A stretch of 64,000 bases of DNA from Dipetalonema caudispina (GCA_013365325.1 JABVXV010000027.1:186001-250000), one strand, 5' to 3'. Counted from the stretch's first letter, positions 24,825-37,876 are shown. Numbers and translations: made by a program. Notes: generated by a model not told the origin, from the sequence alone.

Positions 24825-27586
24825 TTTATTTGGTTTTGAGTGTAGAATTTTCATTTCAAGCATTGCTAACGGGCTGGATAGAACTATTGTCAGAGCGGAC
24901 ATTTTTTACTGTCCAATTTCTTAATTTTTATCTTCGCAGTTGTCGAGAAATTTATCTCACAATAGTGTATACTACCAGAATTAGCGGCAGGGAGAAATTT
25001 TTCGGATCATACGATATCTGTGTCTTATCTTTCCTCTTAATTCTTTCACAAAATACGTAGTTGATGACGAGAATAATGCGATGTTCATTTCACACCGCCC
25101 AATTTAGTCGGCTGAAAGTTGAAAATCTATCGGGAACAGACTTTATTGTTATGATTGTCTAGCTCTATCTGGATTTGGATTTGAGCTAGCAAACACAATT
25201 ATTTCCTGACCCTCATCAGTTTGTGTTTTCAAGAATCGATTTTTCTTGTCGCTTTAGTTGTCAACTCATTAATCATAACTGTCAGTAATTGTTTTTCATT
25301 GTGTATTTTCCCTTTTCATTTTATTTCAGGAGTTTTAGTTGAAGGTGATCTCTACTTCATTACTTGTACTTTGTTTTTCGTCCATGTTTTTATGAGCCTC
25401 TTGATGTGTTTGGTTGTTTTCACCTAGAATCTCTATTTTTTGTTTTTGTTTCGAAAATTTGATCTCACCATCTTTCACACTTGTTACTTTACATAACATG
25501 CTCCCGAAGCTTATTTTTTCTTGTGAATAAATATCTCACGGTTTTTCATTCTTTTGCGAGGCTTAAAGTTTTCTGGAATAATTTTTAAATAATTCAATTT
25601 ATGTAGTTCAAAATTTGTTATAGTTGCGATACTTCTCCTCCCCATTTGTAACTCAAATGTCAGCATTGTCACGTGTTTAATGAAGAAATTCTGTTTTGCC
25701 TTTTTTTTTTCTCTAATCAGCGTTTACGAAATATTGGTATAATTCTCTTCCAATTTCAAAAACTTTTTCAACCCTTCTTCAAACTCTGCAAGTTTTGTTA
25801 TTTCAGTTCCTTTTGTCATTCTTCGTTTCCAAAAAGATCCTTTACAAAGTCTTTAATTTTTGCTTTCCAATCGAGAAATGCTATCGAAACTTGCAGTTTC
25901 ATGTCCCTAAAAATAATGATGATATGTATTGCAACTGTGTCAGATTTATGTGGAACTGTGGTAAAGTTCGATTAAAGACGACTTTTGGTTAATTGAAATT
26001 TATGTTTTTTATCTTTTTCTGTATGGTCATGTTATCCTAGCATTGCTGTTTGCTCAGTTTTTTTTTCCCCTGAAAAGTTTTCATCGCACAACTTATGTCA
26101 AATACCTAGTTTTCTTAAAAACCTTGACTTCTCTTTTTTTACAGTTTGGATTATCAAATCTGTGTGCTATTTTGCAGCTCGGTTGACAGCAGCGGAAAGT
26201 ACTCATGGTGAGCTTGAAACGGCTCTGGTCCAACAGCGTGAGCTGATTGCACATTTAGAGGCTGATTTGCTAGGCTTGCTTACTGTTTCACCTGGATCAC
26301 GAATGGATGTAATGTTTCTCGTATCTCTATAAAGGAATTTTTCTTAGCATTACGGAGATTTAGTTGAAAAATTTTTTTTCTTTTGTTCAAAAATATTGTT
26401 AGCATTCTGTTTACCAAAATTGTTGTCTTCTAAAAAGCCTTGATTTTGGTAGTCATTGTCCTGTTTAAGGGAATGAACACCGACGAAACTACGATGAAGA
26501 TGTGGGCCAAAGAATTAGCAGTACCAGTGAAGCAAGAAATTAGTGCAGAAAAGAAGAGCAAAAATATGTTATCAATAATATTAGCTCAACGTGATCGACT
26601 CCATCATCAGGTTGAAGGACTGGAACAGGATCTTATCAATCAGAAGCAAACTAATAAATATCTGGAAAATGAGCGCGATAAAATACGTGGAGACAACATC
26701 AAGTTATATGAAAAAATTAAATTCCTACAAAGTTATCAGAGTAAGCTTGGCCAGGTAGGCGTTTTTCTTTATGACCTCTTGGTTTTTGTTTTTATTAGAT
26801 GAGAACTCCACGATACATGCTGCTGATTAGCAACTAAACTCAAGTACCTCCCACTCTTACCATACATCATTACTTTTACTTTTCATTGGGGACCAATTTT
26901 TTTTCAAGACTTCGGTAAAAATAGAGAATGATGAGGCAGAAGTGCGTTATGAAGATGAATACGAAAAACACCTGGATCCATTTCGAAAGTTCAGCCTTCA
27001 AGAAAGACAACGTAAATATGGACAATTGCCAGTTTACGACAAAGCAGTGTTTGGACTGGTTTACTTTTTATAAATTTTAAACTTTGAATTTTATCGTACT
27101 TCAAGTATTATTAAGGTAGAGTTCAAAGTGCGTGAAATTTACATAGCATTTTCAGACCAGTGCTTTTAGGGACAGTGGCTGATGAGCAGTGGACGTTCTA
27201 GAGCGTTATTCTGCTTCTATCTGATGTTTCTTCATCTTTTGGTTTTTTTGGTGCGGTTTGGGAATTTCTTCAGTTTCTTTTTGTTTCTACGAATGGCTTC
27301 ATTTAGGACCTCTTCATATCTAATATTCAAAGACTTCAGGTCCTATATCGCTTCGCGTATACGGAATCATGTCAGCGAGACTTCCAGATCGACTATATTG
27401 CAAAGTTTGTGTTTTTCTATTGTTTTTTTTTTTTTTTTTTCTAACTTTTGGTATTGATGTTATATCTGACTGTGAATTGTATCACTTTGCTTTATTTCGA
27501 ACAGGTTCGAGGGAGTAGTAGGGTTAAGAGAGAAGGTGGATTCAAATTTTCTACAAAGTTTTTTTTACGAATTTATGAACGACTGA
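11775..27586 (+). CDS. ceh-44 (CASP isoform): CASP golgin (alternative product of the CUX locus)
   Basis: CASP is a type II Golgi membrane coiled-coil protein made from the same gene as CUX in animals. It uses the ten shared exons to 18177, then skips every CUT and homeobox exon. CASP-only exons: about 26176-26306, 26470-26754, 26909-27058, 27170-27250, 27340-27410 and 27505-27586, for about 699 residues (human about 678). The first joins in phase 1, exactly as CUX exon 19023 does. Family motifs run in order: [39 protein letters not shown], then [21 protein letters not shown] membrane anchor follows at residues of about 635-655 ([17 protein letters not shown]), then [11 protein letters not shown] in the lumen. 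The last junction (27410 to 27505, GTTTTT donor) is the least sure; the tail could differ. AATAAA is at 27728. Confidence 0.9.
12676..12744. repeat. (TG)n-rich microsatellite in CUX intron 1
   Basis: An imperfect TG dinucleotide array lies inside the first, 1.76-kb intron of the CUX/CASP gene. Confidence 0.85.
13479..13592. repeat. Diverged tandem repeat in CUX intron 1
   Basis: Two copies of about 56 bases (from 13479 and from 13535) share the core TC-TCAC-TT-T-GTGGGGACA followed by GTTGATC-ATAA and CTTATCCTT. A shorter partial match to the core occurs at about 9073-9090, in the region upstream of NDUFA8. The second copy can also fold into a small AAGGATA/TTATCCTT hairpin. Confidence 0.55.
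14551..15728 (+). other. CUX/CASP intron 3
   Basis: A 1.18-kb intron. Its 15050-15480 part is less AT-rich than neighbouring introns and contains a minus-strand open frame (15577-15329) without recognisable similarity. I see no exon with matching phase. Confidence 0.6.
17146..17220. repeat. 40-bp tandem duplication in CUX intron 7
   Basis: A unit beginning ATTTTAGTTTATATATTACT is present 1.9 times with a period of 40 and about one mismatch, just after the exon 16990-17115. Near identity suggests a recent duplication. Confidence 0.85.
18178..19022 (+). other. Intron before the first CUX-specific exon
   Basis: This intron follows the last shared exon, where splicing must choose between CUX and CASP. 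It ends in a long T/C-rich tract (18955-19008) with a TGTTGT at 18968, then a purine-rich gap and a weak GTGCAAG acceptor at 19022. No exon is seen within it. Confidence 0.6.
24825..26175 (+). other. CUX 3' UTR and intron leading to CASP exons
   Basis: T-rich sequence after the CUX stop. AATAAA at 25526 is the likeliest CUX polyadenylation signal. For CASP transcripts the whole 18178-26175 interval is intron. Open frames here are T-rich artefacts. Confidence 0.6.
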
Positions 27587-30321
27587 TTAATATTTCCAAT
27601 TTTGATCCTATAAAAAGTATGGATTTGTTCAATTCCTACTTTCATTTTGGTACTTTGTAAACGAAATGTATTATATCTGTAGCACCTTATTTCTTCTAGA
27701 AGTTCTGGTAGTAAAAGAAATTTTGTTAATAAACAGCGAAAGCCCATAATTCAGTGATCACGAATTTTTGTGAGAAAACAGTGTTTTCAACTGGAGCCTG
27801 TAAAAATTTGAATTGTTCATGACTTCCTTTTAAAATTATAATTCTGATGGAGTAATAAACATCCTGCAAACGCCAATGATTAATCTGGTTTTAAAATGTC
27901 CTCTTGTTGCAGATTTCAACAACACATGCATAAATACCATCCAGACTTTCCTGATACGTTTAGTTAATCATTAATGTGCAACAGTTAGGATTTTTATGGA
28001 ACCCTAGTAAAGTTTTGCTTAAACCTCAATCATAAAGATATGCACTGATGAACTTGGAACTTTATCCAAAAAAAAAAAAAAAAACTTCCAAGCGTCATTT
28101 TTTTCCTTGAAAGGAAAAATAAATTTTAAGCTTTTTTTTGTATCTTCCAACGAAGCAAATCAGCTATTTATATAGTGACGGACACATTTAAGTAAATGTA
28201 TGTGGGTACGGTTATGATTATTAATTATATGTTGTATTACCATAATCTGATCGAAAAAAATAAATTGGTCACATTTACTGTTTTTTATTACACACAATAC
28301 AAATAACTGCTCCAAAGAAATCGGTTTAATTTCGATGGTTTAGAAATTTCGAGACGTAGAAAACATGAAATTTCAAGTAGAAACAGTTGAAGTAGATACA
28401 CAAGAGACAACATTCCGATATCAGAATGGCTGGTGACTAATTTTTGGGTGAAGGATCCATATAAGTGTAGTTCTAATTCTCGACTTATTTCGTTTGGATT
28501 TTGGAATATGGAATTCCAAGTTAGAGAAGCGGAATCAATGAAGTCCTATTTTTGCTAGGACTCTCAAAGCTGGAAGAAGCTGAAATTCAAAGTTTTTTAA
28601 AAAGATAGGTATTAGAAGAAGAGTGTAGACGGTTGAATTAGAGGCATCATTTCACAAAATAAGTGTTGAATGAGCACTTAATATAAAGGAATGGAGGCAA
28701 GAGAGCTATTACGTCGTGAATCAGGAAATACACACATAAAGATTTTTGATGCAAAAATTTATCGGTGCGCCAGCATCTTGAAGGATCGGATGGTGTATTT
28801 GCACTGAATACTTCTCATTCCTGTCATTTATATTAGCCGATGATATAGCTAACGAAATCTTAGAGGATTGTTCATCATCTATAAGGTAAACTTGTTTCAT
28901 CTTAAACTGTCTTTTAAAATATAATATTAGGTTCCATCTAGTCATTAATCTAACAGTGTCTTGAGCAGTTACGAATATTCCTTAATGAAAAAAAAAAAAA
29001 AAAAAAAATGGAATTAAAATTGTTGGTTTTCATTTTGTTCCTCCCAAATTGAACGCTAACTTCTTGACCTTTATCCTTACATTCGAAAATTCATTATAAT
29101 GATTATAGGCGAGCACCAAAAAAGTTTAAATATGAAATGCTTTTGATCGAAATAGGAAAATAATAAATCACGCAAATGAAAACATACAAACTTTATTAAG
29201 ATTTTGGAAAAAGGGAGGAACAATAATGGATAAGGCACTGACCTCACATGAAATGTATGCATGAAATAGAGAAGATTGAAAAAATAGAAATGATTAAAGT
29301 AACTATTATGATTAAAGAAGGATTGAAAATTAAAGAGGGATTATAATACAAAATCATATACGATTACTTATATATCAGTAAGGATGATTGATGTAACTCT
29401 ATCCCTCTCATTTATTTGAATTCAAATTATGATTTCGATCAATATTAGTATTCACCTGTGAATCTCAAGCTATAATAATAATATTGAACACTATCATCTC
29501 TTCGTGCAGAGAAGTTGACTGCTGCAATAGGCCATCTTATGAAATTTTTGACAATGTTTTATACAGTTGATAGCCTATCAAATGATATAACTGAAGACGA
29601 TCTATCAGAGATGTTGACCTTTGTTGCTCAAAAACACAATCAATTGTCATCCCAGAGTCAGAATGGATAGCATCGAACATGGGATCACTGGAACCCTCTC
29701 ATGACTTCTTCAGATTTATCTATTTAAATTTAATTTATAAGAGAAGACATTAAGAAAGATATGTGATGATTAAACTAGCATGGAATTAACGCACCACTCT
29801 CTTTATTTCAATCTCTAAATCCCAACCCATTCTCACATCCTTAAATTTTACTGGTTTAAATAAAAAGAAGAGATCAAAGTAGGCGTGGGAAGTTATAAAT
29901 CTATTTCAAATTCAAACCCTCGTCCTGTTAAGTCTTCGCGATCAGCATAACTTCTTGGGAGACTCCACGCGTCGCATTCAAATGATTCATTGTGGGATAC
30001 ATGGTGTCCTTACAATGCAATATATGAAGGTAGAAGAGGACACGTGGAATAAAGTGGTAAAGTGAGAAATTGAAAAGGAATACGTCGGAGAAGAGAAATG
30101 AGAAGGCAATGGAATCACAACATTCAAAAGCCAAATAATCTAAATAAATTGGGAAATGAAACACTGGGAAATTCGGCAAGAATATGCAATTGCCTTTAGA
30201 GAAAAAGCAATTTTGGTGAGGTGAAAGAATTTGAAGCGATCGAACTGACCAGTTCAAATTTACTGAAAACATACCACACCTATTACAAACCTTCAATTCT
30301 GATCAGAAGGTATTACAACCT
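27587..30321. other. Intergenic region between convergent CASP and CXXC genes
   Basis: About 2.7 kb. CASP polyadenylation signals lie at 27728 and 27855. A TTTATT at 29802 could serve the minus-strand CXXC gene. Poly(A) runs occur near 28068 and 28987. No gene is seen. Confidence 0.6.
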
Positions 30322-30691
30322 TCACAAAGGCTGTAAAACGACAACATTTTTCATTTCCGGTGCATAACTCGGTGGTGTAAATGGATCCGACTGAGGTGCT
30401 ACACGTTCTTCCACATAACTCGGAAGGTATGAGGCACCAGGTCCCGCTCCTACAATCAGATACGGATGGGAAACATGTTGCGTTTGTATCTGCTGAACGT
30501 ATTGAGGTGCGGGATGTGGCACATGTCGTGATTGTGCTGCCACATGCATGGTACCATTACTTGTACCAGACAATGTACCAGGATTTGCAACTGATACTGA
30601 TCCTTGGGTGGTGCTAACTACAGTCGTTTCCGCACCTCGTGTCGTAGTGCTACATGGAGCAACAGCCGCAGTTCCAGGATGTTGTTGCTGC

Positions 30692-30734
<43 letters not shown>

Positions 30735-32284
30735 GATGGACAATAAGTAACTGCTGTGGTGTTCCAGACTGGGAGGATACTAATCGCATTTGCTGATTAA
30801 CATAAAGTGCGGTGGCACCAGGTGGGGTAGGACATCCTTGTCCATTCATAACCGCTTGTGTTGGCATATTCAGAACACGCTGTTGTGTTGCTCCCAACTG
30901 TTCCAGACTTTGATGAGCTCGACGCTTCATAATCTGGTAATCGGTCATTCCTGACTGATCATATGTTCTTTTGTGTGCCTGCAACACTTTGCCACTTTCA
31001 TAAATATAGTGCTGGCCAAGAAAAGACGATACAACAACACTATTCTTAATACCATAGCAAAATGTTGTAAGGCATCCCATGCATTGACCAACCAGATGTC
31101 CTACAACCAAGATATTTATCTATTTACCACTGAAGAGATTAGGATAATATCATTTGGAGATTCGAGATAAATTTATAATATTAGATAAAATACATATTAC
31201 GGATAGAGAAATATTTTCATTTGTACCTGTCGTAATTCAGCATTTTGTGCAGCAGGTAGTTCTATGCTTGTGGCATTATTACAACGTTTCTTGGCACACA
31301 TTGCACCAGTCATATATCGGTTATCGAAAAATCTTAAAAAGTTATTTCAAATAATCCGATTTTTGAACTCTCTTGGAAAATTCGCTTAAATAATTTCTTT
31401 AATAAGATGTTTAAAAATTCGAAAAAATACAGTTACCTTTTGTCAAGACATACGAGACATATTTGACAATCAGGCATACGACAATCTTCACATTGATTAC
31501 ATCCAACACGAGCCTTAAACGTTGGTGCATCTCTCTATAATAAATTAAAGTATACTAAGGATACGTCTGATGCAAGATAGACAAAATATATGTAAAAAAT
31601 CAGTATTTGAATATGAATTTATTAATTAATGCTGTTTTAAATTAAACTATAAATTCATTTCTCTTTTTGAGATGGTTTATAAGGAGGATATGAGGAAATC
31701 AATAATAATACAAAATCATAAATCCAGAAAACCTGTAATCTATTTTCAAGTACGCGTAAGCATCTTCGTTCGATACAGGATTGCTTCTTAACACCTGGAC
31801 CACCAAACTGTGGGCTATCTTGGCAATAAGTGCATTGTCCACATGGTTTACATTGACAACCTCGACATACACCACATCTTAAATCATCTCAAACTAATAG
31901 TAAATTACAAAATAGTAACGCATATAATAGATTTTAATTATTTTAAAATTGACTGAAGAAGCCTGAAAGTAATTCGAATTTAAAAAGTTCTAGTTCAACT
32001 TTTGAATTTTAGAATGATGAGCGCATTTGTTACATATGATTCGGAGTAAATGCTAACCTTTGAGACCTGTTCATTGAGGAGGTGATAATGTGCTGTCCGG
32101 ATGGAGCAGCTTGTCCATGTACTAAATGATGAGATTGTATCAAATTAGGCGGAATATGAGTACCATTTGGTACTGCAGGCGGTGGTGGTCCAGGTTGCAT
32201 GTAATGAGCACCGTGATACATCGGACCGTTTGTTTGTCTACTTTCCATCAGCAGCATAGGACCCATGGACAACGGAACACTCAT
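30322..32284 (-). CDS. Tandem CXXC zinc-finger protein with polyglutamine tract
   Basis: Exons in transcript order are 32284-32058, 31877-31733, 31534-31437, 31332-31227 and 30978-30322, giving 410 residues. A longer last exon from 31119 is also in phase and adds 47. The N-terminal 75 residues are Met/Pro/His-rich. Finger 1 has CGVCRGCQCKPCGQCTYC, then QFGGPGVKKQSC and ERRC, so it keeps the FGG DNA-contact region known from DNMT1, CFP1 and MLL fingers, which bind unmethylated CpG. Finger 2 has CNQCEDC, DCQICLVC and CAKKRC but DKRFFDNRYMTG where FGG should be. The C-terminal half is Gln/Ser/Thr-rich with 18 consecutive Gln flanked by His. No PHD, MBD, SET, JmjC or methyltransferase domain is seen. 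A chromatin role at CpG-containing promoters is inferred. An ATTCATAG acceptor lies seven bases before the ATG. Exact orthologue not recognised. Confidence 0.85.
30682..30735 (-). repeat. Polyglutamine-coding CAA/CAG repeat
   Basis: Eighteen in-frame Gln codons lie in the last exon of the CXXC gene, all CAA apart from two adjacent CAG. A His codon stands on each side. Confidence 0.95.
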
Positions 32285-33471
32285 ACTGATTCTATGAATA
32301 ATTTTATTAGCAATATCAGCTTATCATTTATGCATATGGTAAGTCCAAGAATGCAATGAAAGATTGAGCAATTTTCTCATTTCCGGTTAAAATGGAATGA
32401 ACGTTCCGACTATTTTACTCATAAATTTCATTATTGCACCACAAAGAGAGAGAGAGAGAAAAAAAAAGAAAGAGGAAAAAAAAGTAAAAGTAAAGAGAGA
32501 TAGTAATGTATGAAAAAAGACACAACTGAAGAATGTCTAATAATTCAAGGAAAATTATTACTTCCTTTAAAACGGTATAAAAAAGTCTGAACTAAATAAC
32601 CGTTGTTGATAATTTGTCATAGTTCACATGTAATCTCCAAAAGCAATACAGTCTTTAATGATCCAGAAAATCACATCAGCAACTGTTATGATACATGATA
32701 CATCAATGATCTTTTCTCTAATAATTCAATTCTGATTATCAAAATTTATGATTCAAAGTACTTAAAACATGAATGGTATGAATTCTATTAGAATTTATAC
32801 AGATGAATGGTAAGTGAAATAAATAAAGGATATATCTTAAAAATGAAATGAAATTTTCATCGGAAAAACGACAAAACTGTTTTTCAAAAAATACTAAAAA
32901 GTTCTTTAAACGAAATAATTATTAATTGGATTCAGGGAAATGTTAAATACTATAGACAATGTTATCTTTAGTAGTTTATTAAAGTTAACATGAAGCATAT
33001 TTGTGAGATAAAAAAAAAAAGACAATTCAAATACTTCAAACTGAAACTGTTACAAATATTAATTTCAAACAAGGATTACTCTAAATTGAACCATTTACTC
33101 AAATAATTTACTGTATACCTCAATTGTTATGCTTAAGTGATATGTTTCATTCTTTATTAAATGATAATTACAGCTAAGGCTTCTTACAATCCTATTTTGC
33201 TTAAATTCTCAAAACTCTAACAATTACAATTCAACAGCGTTGATAAGTCTAAAGTAGACTGGCTGATCCAGTTTCTATTGTATAAATGAATAAGCTTATA
33301 GTATCATCCATATCATTATTTCATTAATGACATAAAAACCTTCATCATTTTCCTTTTCCACATGATTTATTATTTACCATAAAAAGCATACCTGTCACAT
33401 GAGATAACCTAATAAACTGAGGTAATCGAGAAATGCGATTAAAATTAGTAACATATCATTTAAATCGGCGG

Positions 33472-33474
<3 letters not shown>

Positions 33475-33516
<42 letters not shown>
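33475..33516. repeat. (GT)n microsatellite
   Basis: A near-perfect GT array of about 42 bases, ending in GTATG. Confidence 0.95.
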
Positions 33517-33519
<3 letters not shown>

Positions 33520-36500
33520 AATACAGATGCGCCCCCCTCCTCTCATATGTATATACCTTTCCTAATACTGATGATGATTGATACTCTACGGCGGATTTAT
33601 TCATATGGATGAAAAGATGAGATTTTATGAGAGAAATGAAGTTGAATTTGTTTATCAGATGGATAGTCAAAAAGGTTAGCAGAAAATCATCTAATTGTTA
33701 TATTTAGTTAATTCTGACATACAAATTGCAACTAAGAAATAAATAAAATAGTAAATATTTTAATCAAATTTCATTCACTAAACAACAAATAAACAAACTA
33801 TTAGAGAAATAAGTAAATGTTTGCTAAATGAATAAATGAACCACAAAAATTATAGATATCAACTATTTCTCTTCCTATTTATGCTATTATATTAGTGAAG
33901 AACTCTTTAGATTAAATTTCGTTAATTATACAAAAATTATCAAATTATAAAGTAAATTATCACCTATATAGGGATTAGAAATTCGAAAAATGGAGGATGG
34001 AAAAGAGAGGGAAGAGGGAAGGATTATTTCAACGAAGTGACACGTGTCCCGATATTTCATGATTTATGGAACAAATGAGAGATTGTGTCTGAAATGATGA
34101 GGATAGGAATATAAACAGTAACTTCAAAATGAATTCCTCTTATTACATAGGCATATGTAATAATTCTCTCCCTTATCTTCACTTAATTTCAAAATTAAAG
34201 AACAAGAATTGATAAACTTGTTTACTAAAACACATAAATCTTTTTCTTAACAAGGCTGGGATTTATTAAGACGTAAAAATTTTGCAATTATTACCTATCA
34301 TTACTTTTCCTGTAAATATCCCACTTAAATATGATAATCGTAATTCGAGATTGCATAGGTTGGATAGTATCGAAACATAGTAAAACATAATATCTATGTT
34401 TTAAGTAGGCCAGAAGAACATTGGGCTAAACGATGAAAGATCTGACAATTGACATTCTGATCAGTGAATAAACTGGAATAGTCCCCTAATGGACGAATTT
34501 GTTTGGCCAGCAGTTATATTGTTACTAGGAGTCGAATTGAACTCACTGATCAGAAAATCTCAGTGATGTTATCGATATTGAATTCTGTCAGACTAATAAT
34601 TTAAGATGATTTCAATATACTTCTTTTCGTTCAATGAACTTTGAGTAAAATCATTACTATGTACAACTAATTTGTACTTCAGCTATTTCAATTAACATTG
34701 AAAACGAAATATAGAAGAGAGTAAAAATATTTTATGTGCTCTCTTTCCCTCACTTTCCACTGATCAAATGGAACGATGAAAGTGCTGTAGTACAGAAAAA
34801 AAAATTCAAGAATTTGCATATAACATTAGATTATAGTAAAAAAAAGTTCTTTGTTACATCGTATATCTTTTCTGATTAATTTGTGTGGCGAAAATATCGC
34901 TCCGAAAAAATGCAAAAAAGAGTGCCGGATATTAACAGGAAAATAACATTGAAGAGAGGCAAATATATTTTGATTGATTTCGATAACAAATCCAAAACAT
35001 TTCATAATTTTAGGAACTTGATAATGAATTTTTAACATTTTTCACTTTTCATTATCGCTACCTGATCCATACACCTATACCAAAACATAGTCTTGGATTT
35101 TCAGGAAAATCGAAGAAATGGATAACGGAACAGTTCCAAGCAGAACTGCAGCTTCTTTATCGATCCCGTTCCCATATTACATCAGTCAATCCTCATGACT
35201 ATCCGATTATTCAGGATTAATCCGAGTCAACCGAAAAAGACTAACAAATTATCAAGCCATTTTGCTTAATTTATCATCGATAAGGATGTTGTTGGTTATC
35301 ATTAAAATAAAATATTTTTAAAACATCTACTTATCAGTGAAATTCGCTAAAAGTCCTGCAAATATCATAGTTTTAACGGAATTTACGTCTAATCAGAGAA
35401 GAAGAACACTAATTCGTTATTTTTAGCAACAAAATAGAAAAAGAAAATTTTTGGAGACTTGGAAAAAGTCAAAATAAATGGTGATAGAAAGGAGGAATTC
35501 CATCACATCTCTTAGTTGGGGCTTTTTTTGCTTCTCAGAGATTCAGATGACATCAACAAATCAAACAAACATCATCATAGAAAAAAAAAAAAAAAAAAAT
35601 TTTCTTTACGATTTGCAAATGAATAATTTTTGGTAAAAAAGATTAAATGACGTTTCGGGAAAGAGAAGAAAGAAAGGGATTAATTATTTCTGGACAATAA
35701 TTACCCTGGAATCCTGAATATTCCAGAAAAAAAAACATACAACAAAACAGTCAAAATAGTACACGATCATTTTTTTTTCCATTCTACATTTCACTGGATC
35801 TTCGAGAATTTTAATTCAGTTCGGCACTTCAAAGATATTAATCCTACTGTATCGTTTTTAAATTTCAACTTCGAACCATAGTCTCTTGAACTGAGCTTTT
35901 ATTCACTTATTTTAACCTATCCACACTGAAAATGATATAATCCAGCGTTAATCTAACTAATACGAATAGATTGAAATAAGTGATTAAGCGTGATCATTAC
36001 GTTGAACCAACATCAGATACGTAGCTCGTATTTAACGAACAGACGATATTTACGATCTTCTACGTATAAAGTTTTTCAAGTTTAATTGGAAAGGAAAAAC
36101 CTTCAAATTTTTAACCGATTCGTAATACATTTGACCTTCAACAACAGTAATTTTAAAAGAATGTTAACTTATAGTCACATTAAAAGCAATTTTCAATCAA
36201 CAAAATCGCTTGAATCGCCTATCAATCAATGCAGGATAGAGAGAGAAAGAGAGCTTCCTGAAGAGAGAGGTTATTAAGCCAATCAGTACACCCTTCGATA
36301 GTTGATCAGAACCGGACTACAAAAAAATTATTTGATTTAGAGGTACAAGATGACCTGAATGATAAGATCTTTTGTAGACCTAACACATCTCATTGTAGAA
36401 ACAATCATTTGATTTGTATCAATAAAAATGGCCTATATCCAAACATTCGCTTTTTAATATTTTATTAATTGACAAATCATGTAAGCTAATTTAAATAGAA

Positions 36501-36736
36501 GAGGACAAAGGTCACTCTTTTGGATATATCAGGAAAAATTATAAATTATGATTAGCAAGATGCCATCATCATCATTATCATGCATTAATTAATGGCAAAT
36601 TAGCGTGTAATTATAATTACACAAAATCATATTCATCCTTGAACATTGCTCAATTTTCAATTTAATTTTTCCTTTTCATATAATTATCAAGCACTATATA
36701 TATGTATGAATAAAATAAAAATAGAAGATAAAGAGA

Positions 36737-36773
36737 GAAAGAGAGAGAGAGAGGGAAAGAGAGAAAGAGAAAA
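36737..36773. repeat. GA-rich tract
   Basis: An imperfect GAGAGA tract with AAAG interruptions. Confidence 0.8.
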
Positions 36774-36906
36774 GGTGCCGTGGCAGTAAACGTTGCGCCC
36801 ATAAACGTCTAAAATTTTCTATTTCTTTTTGATGGTAATGAAATGAACAATGGAATCATTATATATTGTATGATATCATTAACACATACATATATCAACA
36901 ACAAAG

Positions 36907-36941
<35 letters not shown>

Positions 36942-37005
36942 TACATACATACACATATGCACACAGACACACACACACACAGACACACACACACAGACAG
37001 ACACC
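36907..37005. repeat. Compound (CA)n/(CATA)n/(CAGA)n array
   Basis: About 100 bases of CA repeats broken by ATAC and GACA units. The open frames through it encode only His-Thr or Cys-Val repeats. Confidence 0.93.
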
Positions 37006-37876
37006 TCCATTCACTTCTCTTCTAAACACTCGATTGGACAAATTTCAAATTTTGAAATTAAATTTAGTGACGATGTTTGAAGAATTGAATGGTATCAAAA
37101 TTCATGTTTAAAAAAAAAGAGAAAAAAACAAATGTTGAATGAAATTAAAAATAATGTTAATTAATGATACGTATTAAAAATTTTCAAATGAAAAAAAAAA
37201 GAATAATCTGCTTTAAAAAAAAAAGGAAAATTTGATAGAAACATTAAAAGAGATGAATAGATTGAAATGATATGAATGACTCGAAATATAATATTTGATT
37301 TTTTAACTTCTGATTATGAATGAAGCTCGTCCATAACAGAGAAACATAGAGACATATATATATTCATTTAACTTTTATTTTAACTGAACCGGAAAGGATG
37401 AGAAGAAGGATTTGAAATTTAAATTTTGTTTGTATGATATTTAGCATTACTCGAATTTGGTATTATGTTCATCTATTTTACATTTATCTTTTATAATTAA
37501 TCCTAAAAGACATGATAATTTCACTATTATTGTTCATAATAAATATTAAATACTTACCGACGAATGAACAATTCCATTTAAAAATTAACTTTTCACTGTG
37601 CAATTGTCGTTTCATTATTATTTTGTTTTATCAGCACTGAGAAAAAAATCACTTCCTGAAAGTATACAACTATGAAAAAATTAATTTATCACTATGTCCT
37701 ATAAAGTTATGATTCGATCGATAAAAGTTAAGCATCTCATAATCATCAATTATCATCCATTTGATGAAAAAATATGATATTATTTTGTTCAACTTTCTGT
37801 TTATGTGGAAATAATATTCTAACTGAAGATGAATATTAAACGAACTAGAAATTTGTACAAAATGGAACAAAAAGAT

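Noticed and set aside
30381..30736. Plus-strand open frames ending in poly-Cys
   Set aside because: They are antisense shadows of the polyglutamine exon of the CXXC gene.
36843..37111. Open frames rich in His-Thr or Cys-Val
   Set aside because: They are translations of the CA dinucleotide array.
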